In this document: one piece after another, positions 25,751-34,747 of the stretch
How the letters are laid out: every line of letters begins with the position of its first letter
Numbering within the stretch: the first letter of the stretch is position 1
Source of the DNA: Streptomyces sp. TG1A-8
GTDB lineage: Bacteria; Actinomycetota; Actinomycetes; Streptomycetales; Streptomycetaceae
Assembly (NCBI RefSeq): GCF_030499535.1
Contig: NZ_JASTLB010000001.1
Coordinates: 1,488,001-1,552,000, forward strand
DNA: 64,000 nt
Direction of reading: 5' to 3'
Position numbers and translations under genes: made by a program
The notes under the pieces: generated by a model
What the model saw: only the letters and a program-made list of their open reading frames with translations
Told to the model about the DNA's origin: nothing
Database searches by the model: none

Positions 25751-26941
25751 ATGACCACACCCTCTGTGGTGCGCCCGGACTCCTCATCGCAGCCACTGGA
25801 GCAGCCGATGCCTCCCGGCGCGGACCCCGATGTCTGGAACGTGCTGGTGATGGTGGCACAACTTCAGGGTTGCGACCACAAACCCGACGAACGGGCCGAT
25901 CTGCTCACCCGTCCCGGCTTCGACCACGGACGCCTTGTGGAGCAGGCCATGCGACACAAGCTCATCGCGGCTCTGGCCGACTTCGTCACCCGGCACGGAC
26001 TGCAGGAGGCCGTTCCCGCCCGGTTGCGCTATCCGCTGCTGACCTTCCTGCACGCCAATCAGCACCGGTCCACAGTGCTCACGAAGGAAGCCCTACGGGT
26101 ATCCAGTGCCCTGGAACAGGCCGGGATCCGGGCGGCGTGGACCAAAGGCGTAGTGGCCCGTTGGTCCTTGTACGGTGGTAGTGACGCCCGCGTCTTCAAT
26201 GACATCGACCTCATGATCGCGCCCGAGGACCGCTCCGCGCTGCAAACGGCACTGATTGAGATCGGATACGTGCCCGACAGCCGCTGGGACCATGCCACCG
26301 GGAGCCTGGTTCCCCGTTCCCGCGGCGAACTGCGCGTGTACCAGCTCTCACCCGACCACCTGCCTCACTTCCATTTGCCGGGACCCGACGCCCTGGTGCC
26401 CTTCATAGCCCTCGATGTGGCCAACAGCCTCACCTGGCACAGCAGTGACTGGCAGGTACCGATGGATGAGGTGCTGGATGCCAGACGTGTGCTGCCCATC
26501 GACGACGACCGTCACCTTCCCGCACTGTCCGCGGAACACGCCTTCCTCTTCACCTGCCTGCATCTCTTCCGCGAGGGGTGGCTGGACCGGTTCACCCGCG
26601 ACAGTGGCCTTGCCCTGTCCCAGTTCGCCGAGGTCCTCAGGGAGTGGAGCCGTATGCCGGTTCCGGACCGGGAAGCGGTCAGAGCGACCATCACCGCACA
26701 CGGCCTGGCCAAGCCGATCGCCTGGGTGACAGGGCACACCGACGCGCTGTTCACCAGCCGCATCACCGAGGGCCTCGGCCTCGTCGACCACGCCGACGAG
26801 GCATGGCTGTCCTCCGCGATGCGCGCCGACGGCCGCCCCTTGCGCTGGTCGGGCGACATGTGTGCCTATCTGCGGAGCTCGGTGACCGCGCGGGACACTG
26901 GCGGGGCCGGTCGCTCGCGTCCTTCCTCGCGGGAAGGATGA
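25751..26941 (+). CDS. Nucleotidyltransferase-like family protein
   Basis: 396 residues, ATG at 25751 with GGGAGAG just upstream. The middle carries the nucleotidyltransferase-fold signature seen in the family often called uncharacterised nucleotidyltransferase (PF14907-like): AAWTKGVVARWSLYGG followed by RVFNDIDLMIAPED, with the Asp-x-Asp metal pair. Flanking regions are helical. Relatives appear in several peptide biosynthesis clusters, but I know of no firm activity. It could add a nucleotide to the product or act as immunity. It is the last gene of region A, ending about 50 bases before an IS remnant. Region C has another family member at 30281. Confidence 0.65.
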   Translation: MTTPSVVRPDSSSQPLEQPMPPGADPDVWNVLVMVAQLQGCDHKPDERADLLTRPGFDHGRLVEQAMRHKLIAALADFVTRHGLQEAVPARLRYPLLTFLHANQHRSTVLTKEALRVSSALEQAGIRAAWTKGVVARWSLYGGSDARVFNDIDLMIAPEDRSALQTALIEIGYVPDSRWDHATGSLVPRSRGELRVYQLSPDHLPHFHLPGPDALVPFIALDVANSLTWHSSDWQVPMDEVLDARRVLPIDDDRHLPALSAEHAFLFTCLHLFREGWLDRFTRDSGLALSQFAEVLREWSRMPVPDREAVRATITAHGLAKPIAWVTGHTDALFTSRITEGLGLVDHADEAWLSSAMRADGRPLRWSGDMCAYLRSSVTARDTGGAGRSRPSSREG

Positions 26942-26989
26942 CGACCGGCACCTCACGGCATGGGCGTCGGACGGTGTCCCGTAACTGCT

Positions 26990-27326
26990 GGTCATGGGTG
27001 ACAGCGACGCCCCCCGTCACCCGCTCGACCACCACGCCGACCCGTCCCGGGGTCCACAGGTCGGCCCCAAAACCATGGGCCCGGGCCTCCCGCTCCAACA
27101 CGGTCCGGACCGTCTCGACCTGGGCGTCACCCAACGGGGGCGGACCACGGGTGGCCGCACGACGACGCAGAGCCCAAGCACCACCCTTCTCCCGCACTCG
27201 CCGCCACCACCGCACGCTCTCGGCACAGACCCCCACCGCCCGCGCGATCTCCGCATTCGAGGCGCCCCCCTCAAACAACTCGACCGCCCGCACACGACGC
27301 GCCTCCGCCAACTGCGGCCGCGGCAA
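26990..27326 (-). pseudogene. Truncated IS630-type transposase N-terminus
   Basis: From 27326 leftward the frame reads like the DNA-binding start of IS630-family transposases: an HTH segment (ELFEGGASNAEIARAVGV), CAESVRWWRRVREKGGAWAL, then WTPGRVGVVVERVTGGVAV. Homology stops near 26990, and the open frame then runs antisense into the nucleotidyltransferase-like gene. The catalytic DDE domain is absent. The boundary is within ~50 bases of the end of region A. Confidence 0.7.
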
Positions 27327-27646
27327 AGGAGGAAAAAGGAGGAATAGGGGAACCAGCCACAGAGGACGAAGATCGATAAGCCCCCCGACGCTCTCCCTCC
27401 CACCAGGCCACCACGCCTACCGAACTTACGAAAAGATCAATAGGGCCAGCTCAGGATACGGAATCTGACCGGAACGCTATGGGTGGCCACCGGCAGCCCC
27501 ATGCGCACCCCCCAGGGCTCCGGCAAAGTCGCTGGCAGCCCTGTGACGTGGGGTTTTTCGGGTGAGTGAGGTGCGCGGGCGCGTTCGGGTCCGGTTGGAT
27601 GGAGGTTCCCACGCCTCCTGTCCGACCAGGGAACAACGCCCGCGCC

Positions 27647-28674
27647 ATGCCATCGTCCCGCATCTGTGCACCTGTTCGCACGTCCGTCCCGGATCACGAG
27701 CTCCTTGTTGATCTGCTCGGCCGGATGCCCGATCCGCGTCGGCGGCGCGGGGTCCGTCATCCGGTGGGCGCTCTGATCGCGGTCGCGGTGTGCGCGGTCA
27801 TGGCCGGGGCACGCGGTTTCACGGCTGTCGGGGAGTGGGCCCGGGACGCGGGGGCGGTGGCCATGGCGCGGCTGGGTCTGGAGCGGGGTTCGGTGGACGA
27901 GTCGACGCTGCGTCGCCTGTTCGCGCGACTGGACGCGGACCGTCTCGATGCCGTCCTGGGGGCCTGGGCCGCGACGCGGACCGCGCTGGTCGCGGGCCGG
28001 CGGGTGATCGCGATCGACGGCAAGACCGTGAGGGGCGCACGCAGTGGTGGTGTCTGGGCCCCGCACCTGGTCGCCGCGCTCGCGCACGGGTCGGGGCGGT
28101 ACTCGGCCAGGTGGCCGTGAGCGAGAAGAGCAACGAGATCCCTGCGGCCCGGGAGCTGCTGGAGATCCTCGATCTGGGCGGAGCGGTGGTCACGATGGAC
28201 GCGCTGCACACCCAGCACGACACCGCGACGCTGGTGATCGGGGCCCGCGCCGATTACGTCTTGACGGTGAAGACCAACCAGAAGTCGTTGTACGCGCAGC
28301 TCAAGGCGCTGCCCTGGGCCCGGGTACCCGCCGCCACCAGGACGGGGCGCGGGCACGGGCGCCGCGCCACCCGCACGATCGAGGTCGCCGATGTTCCCGC
28401 CCGGATCACCTTCACCGGGGCCGCGCAAGTCGCGCAGCTGCGGCGCACCGTCACCAGGAAGGGCAGGCGGACGGTCGAGATCGTCTACCTGATCACCAGC
28501 GCGGACGCCCGCACCGCACCCCCGGAAGTCCTGGCCACACGGGTGCAGTCACACTGGGAGATCGAGGACCGCCTGCACTGGGTCCGCGACGTCACCTTCG
28601 ACGAGGACCGCTCCCAGGTCCGCACCGGCAACGCACCCCGCGTCATGGCCGGCCTCCGCAACACCGCGATCACT
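27647..28674 (+). pseudogene. ISAs1-type transposase, frameshifted and truncated
   Basis: The frame from ATG 27647 matches ISAs1-family transposases (LLGRMPDPRRRRGVRHPVGA, then VIAIDGKTVRGAR). It breaks near 28096, where one G seems to be missing, and continues in the next frame (AVSEKSNEIPAARELL, then VVTMDALHTQ, HWEIEDRLHWVRDV and NAPRVMAGLRNTAI). The C-terminus is cut at ~28675 by an IS5-family element. The left end of the element is near 27530 (GTGACGTGGGGTTTTTCG). No gene is seen in 27327-27530. Confidence 0.82.
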
Positions 28675-29548
28675 GAGGTTTTTCAGAGTGGCCAGTGGAT
28701 GGGTAACGGGGCCGGTGCCCGCAGCACACAAGACTCCCGTGCCGTTGAGGGAGGTGTTCGACGTCTCAACTCATCAGCGTGGGAGCCTCGTTGGTTCCCT
28801 ATCCTGCCGCACTCGACCTGCCTCACGCTCTGGTCGAGTGGGTGACCATGCTCATCGTCACCCGTGAGGGTGGCCGCCGCTGCAAACTCGCGCCGCACCG
28901 GCGTGCTCTCGTCGCTCTGGCCTACCTCCGGCGGCACGACACGCTCGCGCAGATCGCCGCGGGCTTCGGCATATCCGTCGGCACCACCCACGCCCACGTC
29001 ACCAGCGTCGTGCGGCACCTGGCGGACAAGGCGCCAGGACTGCGGAAGGTGCTGCGGGAGACGGATCCCGACCACGTCCTCGTAGACGGCACCCCGGCCG
29101 AGTGCGACCGGGTCGGCGACGGACGGGCCGACCACTCGTCCAAGCACAAGCGGCACGGTGTGAACGTGCAGGTCGTCACCGATCCCGCCGGCGAGGTCCT
29201 GCGGTTCTCACCGACATTGCCGGGCCGGACCCACGACCTGACGGCCGCCCGCACCCACAAGATCATCCGGATCTGCGAACGCCAGGGCGTCCCAGTCCTC
29301 GCCGACATGGCCTACACCGGTGCCGGAGACCGGGCCACCACCGCGAAGCGCCGCCCGCCCAACGGCGAACCCACCCCCACCGGGCGAACGGTCAACCGGG
29401 CCCCGTCCGCCGCCCGGGCACCCGTCGAACGCGGAGTCGCCCGCCTGAAGTCCTGGCGGATCTTCCGCAGAGCCCGCCGCAGCCCCCACCGCCTGACCGT
29501 CATCGCCAAAGCCGTCCTCACCCTGGAGAGACAACGCTGAAAACGCTC
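28675..29548 (+). mobile_element. IS5-family insertion sequence
   Basis: Imperfect terminal inverted repeats bound it: GAGGTTTTTCAGAGTGG (28675-28691) and CAACGCTGAAAACGCTC (29532-29548), whose complement is GAGCGTTTTCAGCGTTG. The transposase lies between. It interrupts the ISAs1-type transposase on the left. The rest of that transposase is not found to the right, so a deletion followed. No clear target duplication was found. Confidence 0.7.
28779..29540 (+). CDS. IS5-family DDE transposase
   Basis: 253 residues from GTG 28779; a TTG at 28791 is equally plausible. It matches the compact DDE endonucleases common in Streptomyces: an HTH-like region ([20 protein letters not shown]), the first Asp in [15 protein letters not shown], the second in [12 protein letters not shown], and the Glu in [13 protein letters not shown]. 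The reading frame is intact to its end at LTLERQR. It may still be functional. Confidence 0.85.
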   Translation: MGASLVPYPAALDLPHALVEWVTMLIVTREGGRRCKLAPHRRALVALAYLRRHDTLAQIAAGFGISVGTTHAHVTSVVRHLADKAPGLRKVLRETDPDHVLVDGTPAECDRVGDGRADHSSKHKRHGVNVQVVTDPAGEVLRFSPTLPGRTHDLTAARTHKIIRICERQGVPVLADMAYTGAGDRATTAKRRPPNGEPTPTGRTVNRAPSAARAPVERGVARLKSWRIFRRARRSPHRLTVIAKAVLTLERQR

Positions 29549-30280
29549 GCCGATTCGGTCATCGAAAAGATCACCACCAGCCGGTGAAGCCCCGGCCGCC
29601 GTTGCCCGCGGAACGAATCGGCCGTGACCGCGGAAACGGCCGGACCCCGGCATAGCGGGGTCGGATGCACTTCACCCCGGTCAAGCCACTCGTCGGCGGT
29701 CCCTGCCGACACGCCCTTCACCTCGCGGCCGTCTCCGCGCGTCCGAACGGGGTCACGGCCGCCGCGCCGGAACGGGGCGTGCGGCGCCTCCGGCGTTCCG
29801 GCCGTGCAGGAGCGCCCATGTCGCAGGCGGTCGCTGCACCGCGGGCGCGACCGTCGACGCCGCCCCGAAAGCCGGCCGCACCGCCCGGCTCCCACGGACC
29901 GGGGCCGCCGCGCACCGCTGGAAACCCGACAGCGGCACGAGCAAGGACACGTCCTCGCGGCGCGAGCACCGAGTGTCCGACGCCCCGGGGGAACTCCACG
30001 GATCGACCGGCCCCCGCACCGTACGCCCCGGACCCCGGGGCGCCGTTGAGGGACCGGCTCGCCCCGGTGATCCTGCGCTTCGGCTGGGGAAGGTGCCCAG
30101 CCGGCGTCTCCGTCAACGATGAAGCGGGCCACCGTGCGACGGCTTCGCGCAGCTCGGCTTCCCGGACGGAGGAACGGCCGATCCGCGTCCTCTGTTCCCG
30201 GACGGGACCCCGTGGGAAACCCTACGGGTGTCGCGCGGTCCAGGTCGGTGGAACCGGAACGGACGGACCGCCCGGTGCCG
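29549..30280. other. Intergenic spacer between IS element and second cluster
   Basis: Several long open frames exist on both strands, as expected at this GC. None shows domain motifs, good ribosome binding sites or consistent third-position bias. It is probably spacer or decayed sequence. Confidence 0.5.
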
Positions 30281-31324
30281 TCATTCGGGAAGGACCGCCG
30301 TGGGATAGCGGTCGAGCGCGGCCTGCACCGAGGCGGCCGGCACGGAGAGCGAGTCGACCATCAGGTAACCGCCGACCGGGCACCGTACGACGGTGACGTT
30401 CGGGTCCTCTTCCACCACGGTGTGTTCGCTGCGCAGGGCGGCGCCGAGGGGGAAGCCGTAGAAGACGCGCGCCAGGTCGCCGTCCCCGGCGTCCGCGCCC
30501 CTCCGGCGGGACAGTTCCCGTTCGGCGTCGGCGGTGAGGTCCTCCGCCAGGCGCACGGACGCCGGTGAGGCGAGGGCGGGCACGGCGTTCACCCGCCGGG
30601 CCGTATCCCGCACCTCCGGGGCCAGCAGCCACCGCACGGCCGCGTGCCGCAGTTCCGGCACGTCCTCCTCCGTCAACGCGGCGAGGAGGACCGCCGCGTC
30701 CACCACGTCCCGGCCGCGCAGCGGCTGCTGGAAGAGTTCCTCGGCGATGAGCAGAACATGCGCTGCAACCGGATTGTCCGGTACGCCGGCCCGTAGAGGA
30801 ACGGTTGCCGAGTCGCCGACGAAGGCGGCCGTCAGAAACTCCACCGCGTACACGTGGTCGAGGTCCGATTCCGGGGACGGCCAGTTCAGGGCGACCCCCC
30901 AGTGCCGCCGACCACCGCTCACGATCATGCTCACCCGGGCCTCGTCCACGGGCCGGGCCGCAGCGATGGCGGCCACGGCCGACCACAGTTCGTCCTCGTC
31001 CGGCATCAGCAGATCGACGTCCCTGCTGCTGCGCAGCACGTCCGTCGGGTAGTGGGCCTGCACGGCGGCGCCCTTGAGGACTTCGGCCCGGCCGGCCCCC
31101 CGCGCCAGGGCGGTGATCCGGTCGTGCTCCCGCTGCCGTGCCCGCTCGATGCCGAGCATCGCCTCGCCGAGCTCGCCCAGCCGGTGCCCCTCGGCCGCGG
31201 CGAGCGAGCACACGGTGCCGGCCAGCCGGTGCTCGCGCCGGGCGGCCTTCTCCAGCACGAGACCCAACCGGACGTCCGCGGCCACGCCGATGACCTCGCG
31301 GACGGTCCGCAGCGACAACTCCAT
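30281..31324 (-). CDS. Nucleotidyltransferase-like family protein
   Basis: 347 residues. I chose ATG 31324 (GAGG six bases upstream); the frame stays open to 31411. The diagnostic stretch is AEVLKGAAVQAHYPTDVLRS followed by SRDVDLLMPDED, the nucleotidyltransferase signature with Asp-x-Asp also seen in the protein at 25751-26941. The rest is helical, with an added C-terminal region. It is transcribed divergently from the 19-residue peptide gene, sharing a 274-base regulatory gap, so it probably belongs to region C. Nucleotide transfer to the product or an immunity function are both possible. Confidence 0.65.
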   Translation of the reverse strand: MELSLRTVREVIGVAADVRLGLVLEKAARREHRLAGTVCSLAAAEGHRLGELGEAMLGIERARQREHDRITALARGAGRAEVLKGAAVQAHYPTDVLRSSRDVDLLMPDEDELWSAVAAIAAARPVDEARVSMIVSGGRRHWGVALNWPSPESDLDHVYAVEFLTAAFVGDSATVPLRAGVPDNPVAAHVLLIAEELFQQPLRGRDVVDAAVLLAALTEEDVPELRHAAVRWLLAPEVRDTARRVNAVPALASPASVRLAEDLTADAERELSRRRGADAGDGDLARVFYGFPLGAALRSEHTVVEEDPNVTVVRCPVGGYLMVDSLSVPAASVQAALDRYPTAVLPE

Positions 31325-31445
31325 GTACACCTCACCAAAGAGACGGGGCGAAAGGGCACGCACCCGGTGAACTCCGTTCCGCGCTGCCCCGGGCCGACGA
31401 ATTCCGGGCATCGTAGCCCGGCGGCGCGAGCGTTCCGGAGCGGTA

Positions 31446-31524
31446 TGCGGATTACGGAAAACCCGGGGTTCGGGGCCCGGGGATTTCGAGGAGGGGGTGC
31501 GGACCGGGGTGCGGATTACGGAAA
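31446..31524. repeat. Direct repeat TGCGGATTACGGAAA upstream of the short peptide gene
   Basis: The 15-mer occurs exactly at 31446-31460 and 31510-31524 in the divergent gap 31325-31598. Each copy is followed closely by ACCCG (with one extra G in the second). Variants of the same core occur before other region C genes (37175, 38642, 50270). Confidence 0.6.
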
Positions 31525-31598
31525 GACCCGTTGCTCCTCCCGAAAGAGCGACCTACAGTCCTGATCGTCCCTCACCTCCAATCGAAGGAGAAACCACG

Positions 31599-31658
31599 AT
31601 GAATCACTCCTCCCTCCTGCGTCCGCGCCTCGACAAGGTGAAGCCGCAGAGCCGTTGA
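31599..31658 (+). CDS. 19-residue peptide: candidate precursor or attenuator leader
   Basis: MNHSSLLRPRLDKVKPQSR, with AAGGAG 8 bases before the ATG. It is too short for normal gene finders. A 13-bp terminator hairpin begins 14 bases after the stop, and an M16 peptidase gene with its own binding site follows. Two readings fit. It may be a very short biosynthetic precursor, in the manner of PqqA with its M16 partner or MccA. Alternatively it is an attenuation leader controlling the operon. It is basic and has no Cys, Trp or Tyr. Strong translation signals make it real; its role is open. Confidence 0.6.
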   Translation: MNHSSLLRPRLDKVKPQSR

Positions 31659-31672
31659 TGACGGCCTGACCC

Positions 31673-31704
31673 GGAATGCCGCCGCCTGTGCGCGGCGGCA
31701 TTCC
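31673..31704 (+). terminator. Hairpin after the 19-residue peptide
   Basis: Perfect 13-bp stem GGAATGCCGCCGC-CTGTGC-GCGGCGGCATTCC, followed by CTTGTC. It lies between the peptide and the M16 gene start at 31736, so it acts as a terminator, attenuator or mRNA-processing structure. Confidence 0.75.
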
Positions 31705-31735
31705 CTTGTCTGGACTTATTGGAAAGGCGTGTTTC

Positions 31736-32953
31736 GTGTACGAGTTCAAGACGATTGACGGGCCGGTGCCGGTCCTCGCGCTCATCGACGAAAGGCTGAG
31801 CACGACGACCGTCTGCCTGGCCTCCAAGTACGGCTCGCGCGACGATCCCCCGGGGGAATGCGGCCTCGCCCACGTACTGGAACACGTCCTGATGTCGGCT
31901 CCCGTGGGAGCCGTCCCCTCGTTCAGTGAACACGTGGAGCGGCTCGGGGGCCACGCCAATGCGGAGACCGGTCTGGACCGGATGCTGTTCTACGCACAGG
32001 TGCACGCCGACGACGCCGGGGAAATCACCGGCCTGCTGCACCACGCGGTTCTCCGGCCCCGCTGGGACCAGGAGACCCTGTCGAGGGAGAAGCCGGCCGT
32101 CCTCCAGGAGCTGTCGGCGGCCGCCGCCGATCCCAGTGACGTCGTCCAGGACGCCTTCCTGGCGCACGTCTTCCCGGACCATCCCCTCGGGCGGCCGGTG
32201 GGCGGCCTCCGTGAGGACGTCGAGCGGTTCGACGTGGGATCGCTGGCCGAGGGGCACGCGCGACGGTTGCTGACCGCCCCCTTGTCGCTCATCGTGGTCG
32301 GTCCCTCCGTGCCGGCCTCCGCCGATCCCGTGACCGCCGGCATCGACCCGCGGACGCTGACGCGCCTGGGCACCGCCACCCGCGATCCGCACGCGCTGCC
32401 CGCGCTGCCCGCGCCGGAAGGGGCGCGCTGGCCGGACACGTTCGCCTGGGTCTGCGTCGGTGCCCGGTCGGTGGGCAACCACGACCCGCGCCGGCCGCAC
32501 TTCAACGTCCTGGCGCAGTTGCTCGGTTCCAGCCCGTCGTCCGTGCTCTACCGCCGTCTGCGCGGCGAAGCCGGTCTCGCCTACGCCTTCCAGTCGTGGA
32601 ACCGCGGATACGGGGAGACGGGGGCCTGGCGCGTGCTGGCCGGCGTGGAACCCGGCAACGGGGAAGCGGCCATCGACGTGATCCGCACGGCGCTCGAGGA
32701 GATCGCCGCGGAGGGGCCCGGGCCGGACGACCTGGCCGCGGCGCGGCGGCAGGCGCAGATGCGCATCCTCACCTCCGTCGACACCCCACTGGAGTGCGCC
32801 CGTTTCCTCGCGATGCGCAGCGGCGGTCCGGCCGGCTGGTCGCCGGCGGCGGAGGTCGACGCGCTCGCCGGGGTGAACGCCGGTGATCTGCGTGAAGCCG
32901 CCCGGCACGTGCTGCGCGGCCTGCGTGCCGTGGTCCGGCCGGAGGCACGGTGA
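31736..32953 (+). CDS. M16-family zinc peptidase
   Basis: 405 residues, GTG at 31736 with GGAAAGG 8 bases upstream. The inverted zinc motif is intact: LAHVLEHVLMS (HxxEH), with the third ligand Glu expected in REKPAVLQELSA. The C-terminal half has the second M16 domain (YRRLRGEAGLAYAFQSWNRG). One-chain M16B proteins process peptides, and PqqF/PqqG do so in PQQ biosynthesis. Here it follows a 19-residue peptide and shares a cluster with a 51-residue one, so leader removal is the likely job. It overlaps the GNAT gene (GTGA). Confidence 0.85.
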   Translation: MYEFKTIDGPVPVLALIDERLSTTTVCLASKYGSRDDPPGECGLAHVLEHVLMSAPVGAVPSFSEHVERLGGHANAETGLDRMLFYAQVHADDAGEITGLLHHAVLRPRWDQETLSREKPAVLQELSAAAADPSDVVQDAFLAHVFPDHPLGRPVGGLREDVERFDVGSLAEGHARRLLTAPLSLIVVGPSVPASADPVTAGIDPRTLTRLGTATRDPHALPALPAPEGARWPDTFAWVCVGARSVGNHDPRRPHFNVLAQLLGSSPSSVLYRRLRGEAGLAYAFQSWNRGYGETGAWRVLAGVEPGNGEAAIDVIRTALEEIAAEGPGPDDLAAARRQAQMRILTSVDTPLECARFLAMRSGGPAGWSPAAEVDALAGVNAGDLREAARHVLRGLRAVVRPEAR

Positions 32954-33729
32954 GCGCCGTACAGGAGTACCTCCGGCAGGCGGCGGACGCCGGCCTCGTC
33001 GGCGAGGCCACGGGGCTGTGCTTCGTCGCCGACCGGTACGACGACCCGTTCACGGGGCGCAAGCAGGTGCTGGTCGAGTACTGCGACCCGCGGCTTCCCG
33101 CGTCCGCCGACGCCCTGGAGGCACTGGTGCGTGCGCTGCACGGCCGCGGCCCCGCGGCGGACGCGGTGCTGCTGCGGGTCGTGGGCGATCGGCGACTGCC
33201 ACCGCCGTGGCGACCGCGGCTGACCTACGTGCGTCATCGGCGCCGGTCCCGGCCCGCGCCGGCTGCCGGGGGCGGTCCGGCCGTACGACCGGCGACCTCG
33301 GCCGACGACGCCCGGGTGCACGACTGGCTGGTCCAGGCGTTCCGCAACGCCTACCCCGGCCAGGACGTCGACCCGCACCACGCCGGCGTCGCGGACATCA
33401 TGGCCAGCCCTGGCCGGCGCTCGTTCATCGCCGAGGTCGACGGCGTGCCGGTGGGACACGGCACGGTCCTGGTGGACGAGCGGGACGCGGTCACCGGTGA
33501 GGAGTTCGCGGAACTCGTGGACACCCTCGTGGACGACCCGCGGCACCGGCGGGCGGCGACCGCAGCGCTCGTCGCCGCCATCGCGGAGGCCACCGGGGGG
33601 CGCGCCCTGTGCGGGCACGTGGTGCACCCCTACGAACCCCAAGGCGCGCGGCACGCCGAAGGAGTGCTGCGCGCTCTGACATCGGGTGACTGGTCCGTCG
33701 ACCACTGCTTCTGGGAGAGGCCGTGGTGA
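32950..33729 (+). CDS. GNAT-type acetyltransferase with N-terminal extension
   Basis: 259 residues. Residues ~1-110 form an unassigned N-terminal domain. Residues ~112-255 resemble a GNAT fold: VRPATSADDARVHDWLVQAF, RRSFIAEVDGVPVGHGTVLV as the beta2-4 strands, and RHRRAATAALVAAIAEA in place of the acetyl-CoA loop. The loop lacks the canonical Q/RxxGxG/A, so acyl-CoA binding is less certain. The start overlaps the M16 stop. It could acylate the product, or protect the host. Confidence 0.58.
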   Translation: MSAVQEYLRQAADAGLVGEATGLCFVADRYDDPFTGRKQVLVEYCDPRLPASADALEALVRALHGRGPAADAVLLRVVGDRRLPPPWRPRLTYVRHRRRSRPAPAAGGGPAVRPATSADDARVHDWLVQAFRNAYPGQDVDPHHAGVADIMASPGRRSFIAEVDGVPVGHGTVLVDERDAVTGEEFAELVDTLVDDPRHRRAATAALVAAIAEATGGRALCGHVVHPYEPQGARHAEGVLRALTSGDWSVDHCFWERPW

Positions 33730-33793
33730 GGCGGGCGCAACACGATCCGATCCCCCGGCGTGCCCGCGGGCGCGCACCTGGCAGGAGGCCATG

Positions 33794-34747
33794 ATGGACG
33801 CCATCGTGATCGAGGACGTCAGCCGGACGTACACCGACCGGCGCGGTCGCGGGAACCGGGAGGTGACGGCCCTCACCGGGGTCAGCCTGCGCGTCCCGGC
33901 CGGCGAGGTGCACGGACTGCTCGGTCCCAACGGGGCGGGCAAGACGACCCTGTGCCGCATCCTCACCACCACCCTGGAGCCCACCACGGGGCAGGCGTGG
34001 GTGCTGGGGCGGCACGTGACGCACGACTCGCGGGCCGTCCGGCGCAGCATCGGACTGGTCTTCGGTGGCGAGCGCGGGCTGTACGGGCGACTCAGCGCGC
34101 GGGAGAACCTGTGGTTCTGGGGCGCCATGTACGGCCTGCGGCGCGCCCGGCTGCGGGCCCGTGCCGAGGAAATGCTGTCCCGGGTGGGTCTGGCGGACCG
34201 CGCGGACGCCCGGGTCGACACGCTGTCCCGCGGCATGAAACAGCGGTTGCACCTGGCCCGGGGCCTCGTCGGCGACCCCCGGGTGCTGATCCTGGACGAA
34301 CCCACCGTGGGCATGGACCCGGTGGCGGCCCTCGATTTCCGCACGCTCCTCGGCGAGTTGAAGGAGGAGGGCCGCACCGTCCTGCTGACCACGCACGACA
34401 TGGCCGAGGCCGAGGCGGTGTGCGACCGGGTCTCCCTCATCGACCGCGGACGGCTGATGATGACCGAGGACACCGACGCCGTCGGCCGGCTGCTGTCCCG
34501 TTACGAACGCGTCGTGGCCGACGACGTGCCGGGGGAACTCATTCCGCGCATCAGGGCACTTGAGGGCGTCGTCGCCGTACAGCACGACGAGGGGCACCTC
34601 AGGGTGGAGACGGAACGGCCCTCGGCCACCTCGTGCGTGCTGGGGGTGCTGGCGGAGGGCGGAGTCCACCGGGTGAGCACGGCGCGACCGGGGCTGGAGG
34701 AGGTCTACCTCCACCTGGTGGGCCGGCGGGGGATGGCGGTGACCTGA
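33794..34747 (+). CDS. ABC-2 type transporter ATPase
   Basis: 317 residues. ATG 33794 is preferred over 33791 because AGGAGG lies five bases before it. It has Walker A GPNGAGKTTLC, signature LSRGMKQRL, and Walker B VLILDEPTVGMDP followed by the switch histidine in LLTTHDMAEAEAV. The C-terminal ~80 residues are the extension typical of DrrA-like drug-export ATPases. It is coupled to two permease genes and probably exports the region C product, giving both secretion and immunity. Confidence 0.92.
   Translation: MDAIVIEDVSRTYTDRRGRGNREVTALTGVSLRVPAGEVHGLLGPNGAGKTTLCRILTTTLEPTTGQAWVLGRHVTHDSRAVRRSIGLVFGGERGLYGRLSARENLWFWGAMYGLRRARLRARAEEMLSRVGLADRADARVDTLSRGMKQRLHLARGLVGDPRVLILDEPTVGMDPVAALDFRTLLGELKEEGRTVLLTTHDMAEAEAVCDRVSLIDRGRLMMTEDTDAVGRLLSRYERVVADDVPGELIPRIRALEGVVAVQHDEGHLRVETERPSATSCVLGVLAEGGVHRVSTARPGLEEVYLHLVGRRGMAVT

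Noticed and set aside
31446..31524. CRISPR-like repeat
   Set aside because: Only two copies, 15 bases each, with no array; a regulatory direct repeat is the better reading.
31599..31658. A true PqqA and a PQQ pathway
   Set aside because: The peptide lacks the Glu and Tyr that form PQQ, and PqqB, PqqC and PqqD are absent.
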